From contig CAAFXD010000131.1 in the NCBI GenBank assembly GCA_900766945.1, positions 1-5,740 of the forward strand: a stretch of 5,740 nucleotides of DNA. The letters run 5' to 3'. Below, in pieces: positions 5,292-5,740 of this stretch. The first letter of the stretch is position 1; every line of letters starts with the position of its first letter. The translations under genes and the position numbers were made by a program. The notes under the pieces were generated by a model that searched no databases, was not told the origin of the DNA, and was given only the letters and a program-made list of their open reading frames with translations. Origin of the DNA: Clostridia bacterium (GTDB taxonomy: Bacteria; Bacillota; Clostridia; Oscillospirales; Acutalibacteraceae).

Positions 5292-5740
5292 ATGAAACTT
5301 CTAAAAAAATTTCAGAGAACAATCGTATTGCTTTTAAAGCTGTGTTTGTTTGTCTCTCTGTTTGCCATTTTTTTCTTGATTTTCGGCAATCAAAATCCGT
5401 GGCTGTTGCGTTCTTCCAGAACCGCCGCCATTTGTATGCTGACCTTTGCGGTGCTCGGCGGCGCGATGATGTCGGTATACGGCGGGTATCGAATCGGGGA
5501 GTATAAAAGCAAGCCGATTATTCATTCTTTAACCCTTTCTGCTTTTATTACGGACATCATTACGCATTTGCAGCTTTGCATTATGAATACCAATGCCAAT
5601 AACAACGCAACCTTTCGGTATGAAAACCCGGAATTGTTGCTGTTGGTTATGCTGTTGCAATTTGTGGTGATTGTGTTCTTTGCCTATTTCGGCAATTTTG
5701 TGTTTTTTTCTATCAATTCTCCCGAAAAATGCTGTGTTAT
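5292..5740 (+). CDS. Polyprenyl glycosylphosphotransferase-like membrane protein, 3'-partial
   Basis: The open frame runs from ATG 5292 to the right edge without a stop, giving 149 residues. GAGG at 5281-5284 sits 7 bases before the ATG. Four hydrophobic segments are visible at about residues 10-32, 44-65, 76-97 and 115-139. The pattern matches what I recall of the N-terminal membrane domain of clostridial bactoprenyl-sugar phosphotransferases: NPWLLRSSRTAA (35-46), VYGGYRIGEYKSKPIIHSL (62-80), ITDIITHLQLCIMN (86-99), NNNATFR (103-109) and the end SINSPEKCCV (140-149). Such enzymes move a sugar phosphate onto undecaprenyl phosphate to start exopolysaccharide or capsule units. The catalytic C-terminal sugar-transferase domain lies beyond the window, so the function rests on the N-terminal likeness. 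It has its own promoter and is not part of the pot operon. Confidence 0.65.
   Translation, partial: MKLLKKFQRTIVLLLKLCLFVSLFAIFFLIFGNQNPWLLRSSRTAAICMLTFAVLGGAMMSVYGGYRIGEYKSKPIIHSLTLSAFITDIITHLQLCIMNTNANNNATFRYENPELLLLVMLLQFVVIVFFAYFGNFVFFSINSPEKCCV

Noticed and set aside
5285..5506. Plus-strand open frame of 73 codons near the right edge
   Set aside because: Its ATG overlaps the ribosome site of the gene starting at 5292, whose frame stays open to the window end and encodes a recognisable membrane protein.

Overview
The window looks like a chromosomal segment of a low-to-moderate GC Gram-positive, probably a gut-type member of Clostridia (Oscillospiraceae/Lachnospiraceae-like). This is inferred from strong GGAGG ribosome binding sites, tight ATGA stop/start overlaps, a lipoprotein substrate-binding subunit, and protein sequences that read like clostridial versions of their families. 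No rRNA or other taxonomic marker is present, so the placement is a judgement from protein style. All genes I accept lie on the + strand.

Bases 1-3681 hold a spermidine/putrescine ABC importer in the order potA-potB-potC-potD. potA is cut by the left edge and, as given, carries a +1 frame disruption at a run of nine A residues (82-90). potB starts 2 bases after potA ends; potB/potC and potC/potD each overlap by ATGA. The operon therefore encodes ATPase, two permeases and a lipoprotein binding protein, which together would import polyamines at the cytoplasmic membrane. A perfect 12-bp inverted repeat (3701-3733) separates potD from a small 79-aa protein of unknown function (3759-3998), which probably belongs to the same transcript.

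Bases 4007-5168 form a complete IS481-like insertion sequence (about 1.16 kb). It has one 310-aa DDE transposase gene, imperfect terminal inverted repeats sharing GATGTGACCCA, its own extended -10 promoter, and a long hairpin after the gene. It is flanked by an exact 27-bp direct repeat (3980-4006 and 5169-5195), best read as an unusually long target-site duplication. The insertion fell 8 bp past the stop codon of the small gene and 3 bp before the -35 box of the next gene, so it broke no coding region.

From 5196 to the right edge, a near-consensus promoter (TTGACA, 17-bp spacer, TAGAAT) drives a membrane protein gene that starts at 5292 and runs off the window. Its 149 visible residues resemble the N-terminal multi-pass domain of polyprenyl glycosylphosphotransferases, so a polysaccharide locus may begin here. 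I see no tRNA, rRNA, CRISPR array or riboswitch. I found no convincing new biological system; the points most worth checking are the potA A9 frameshift and the 27-bp duplication around the IS.
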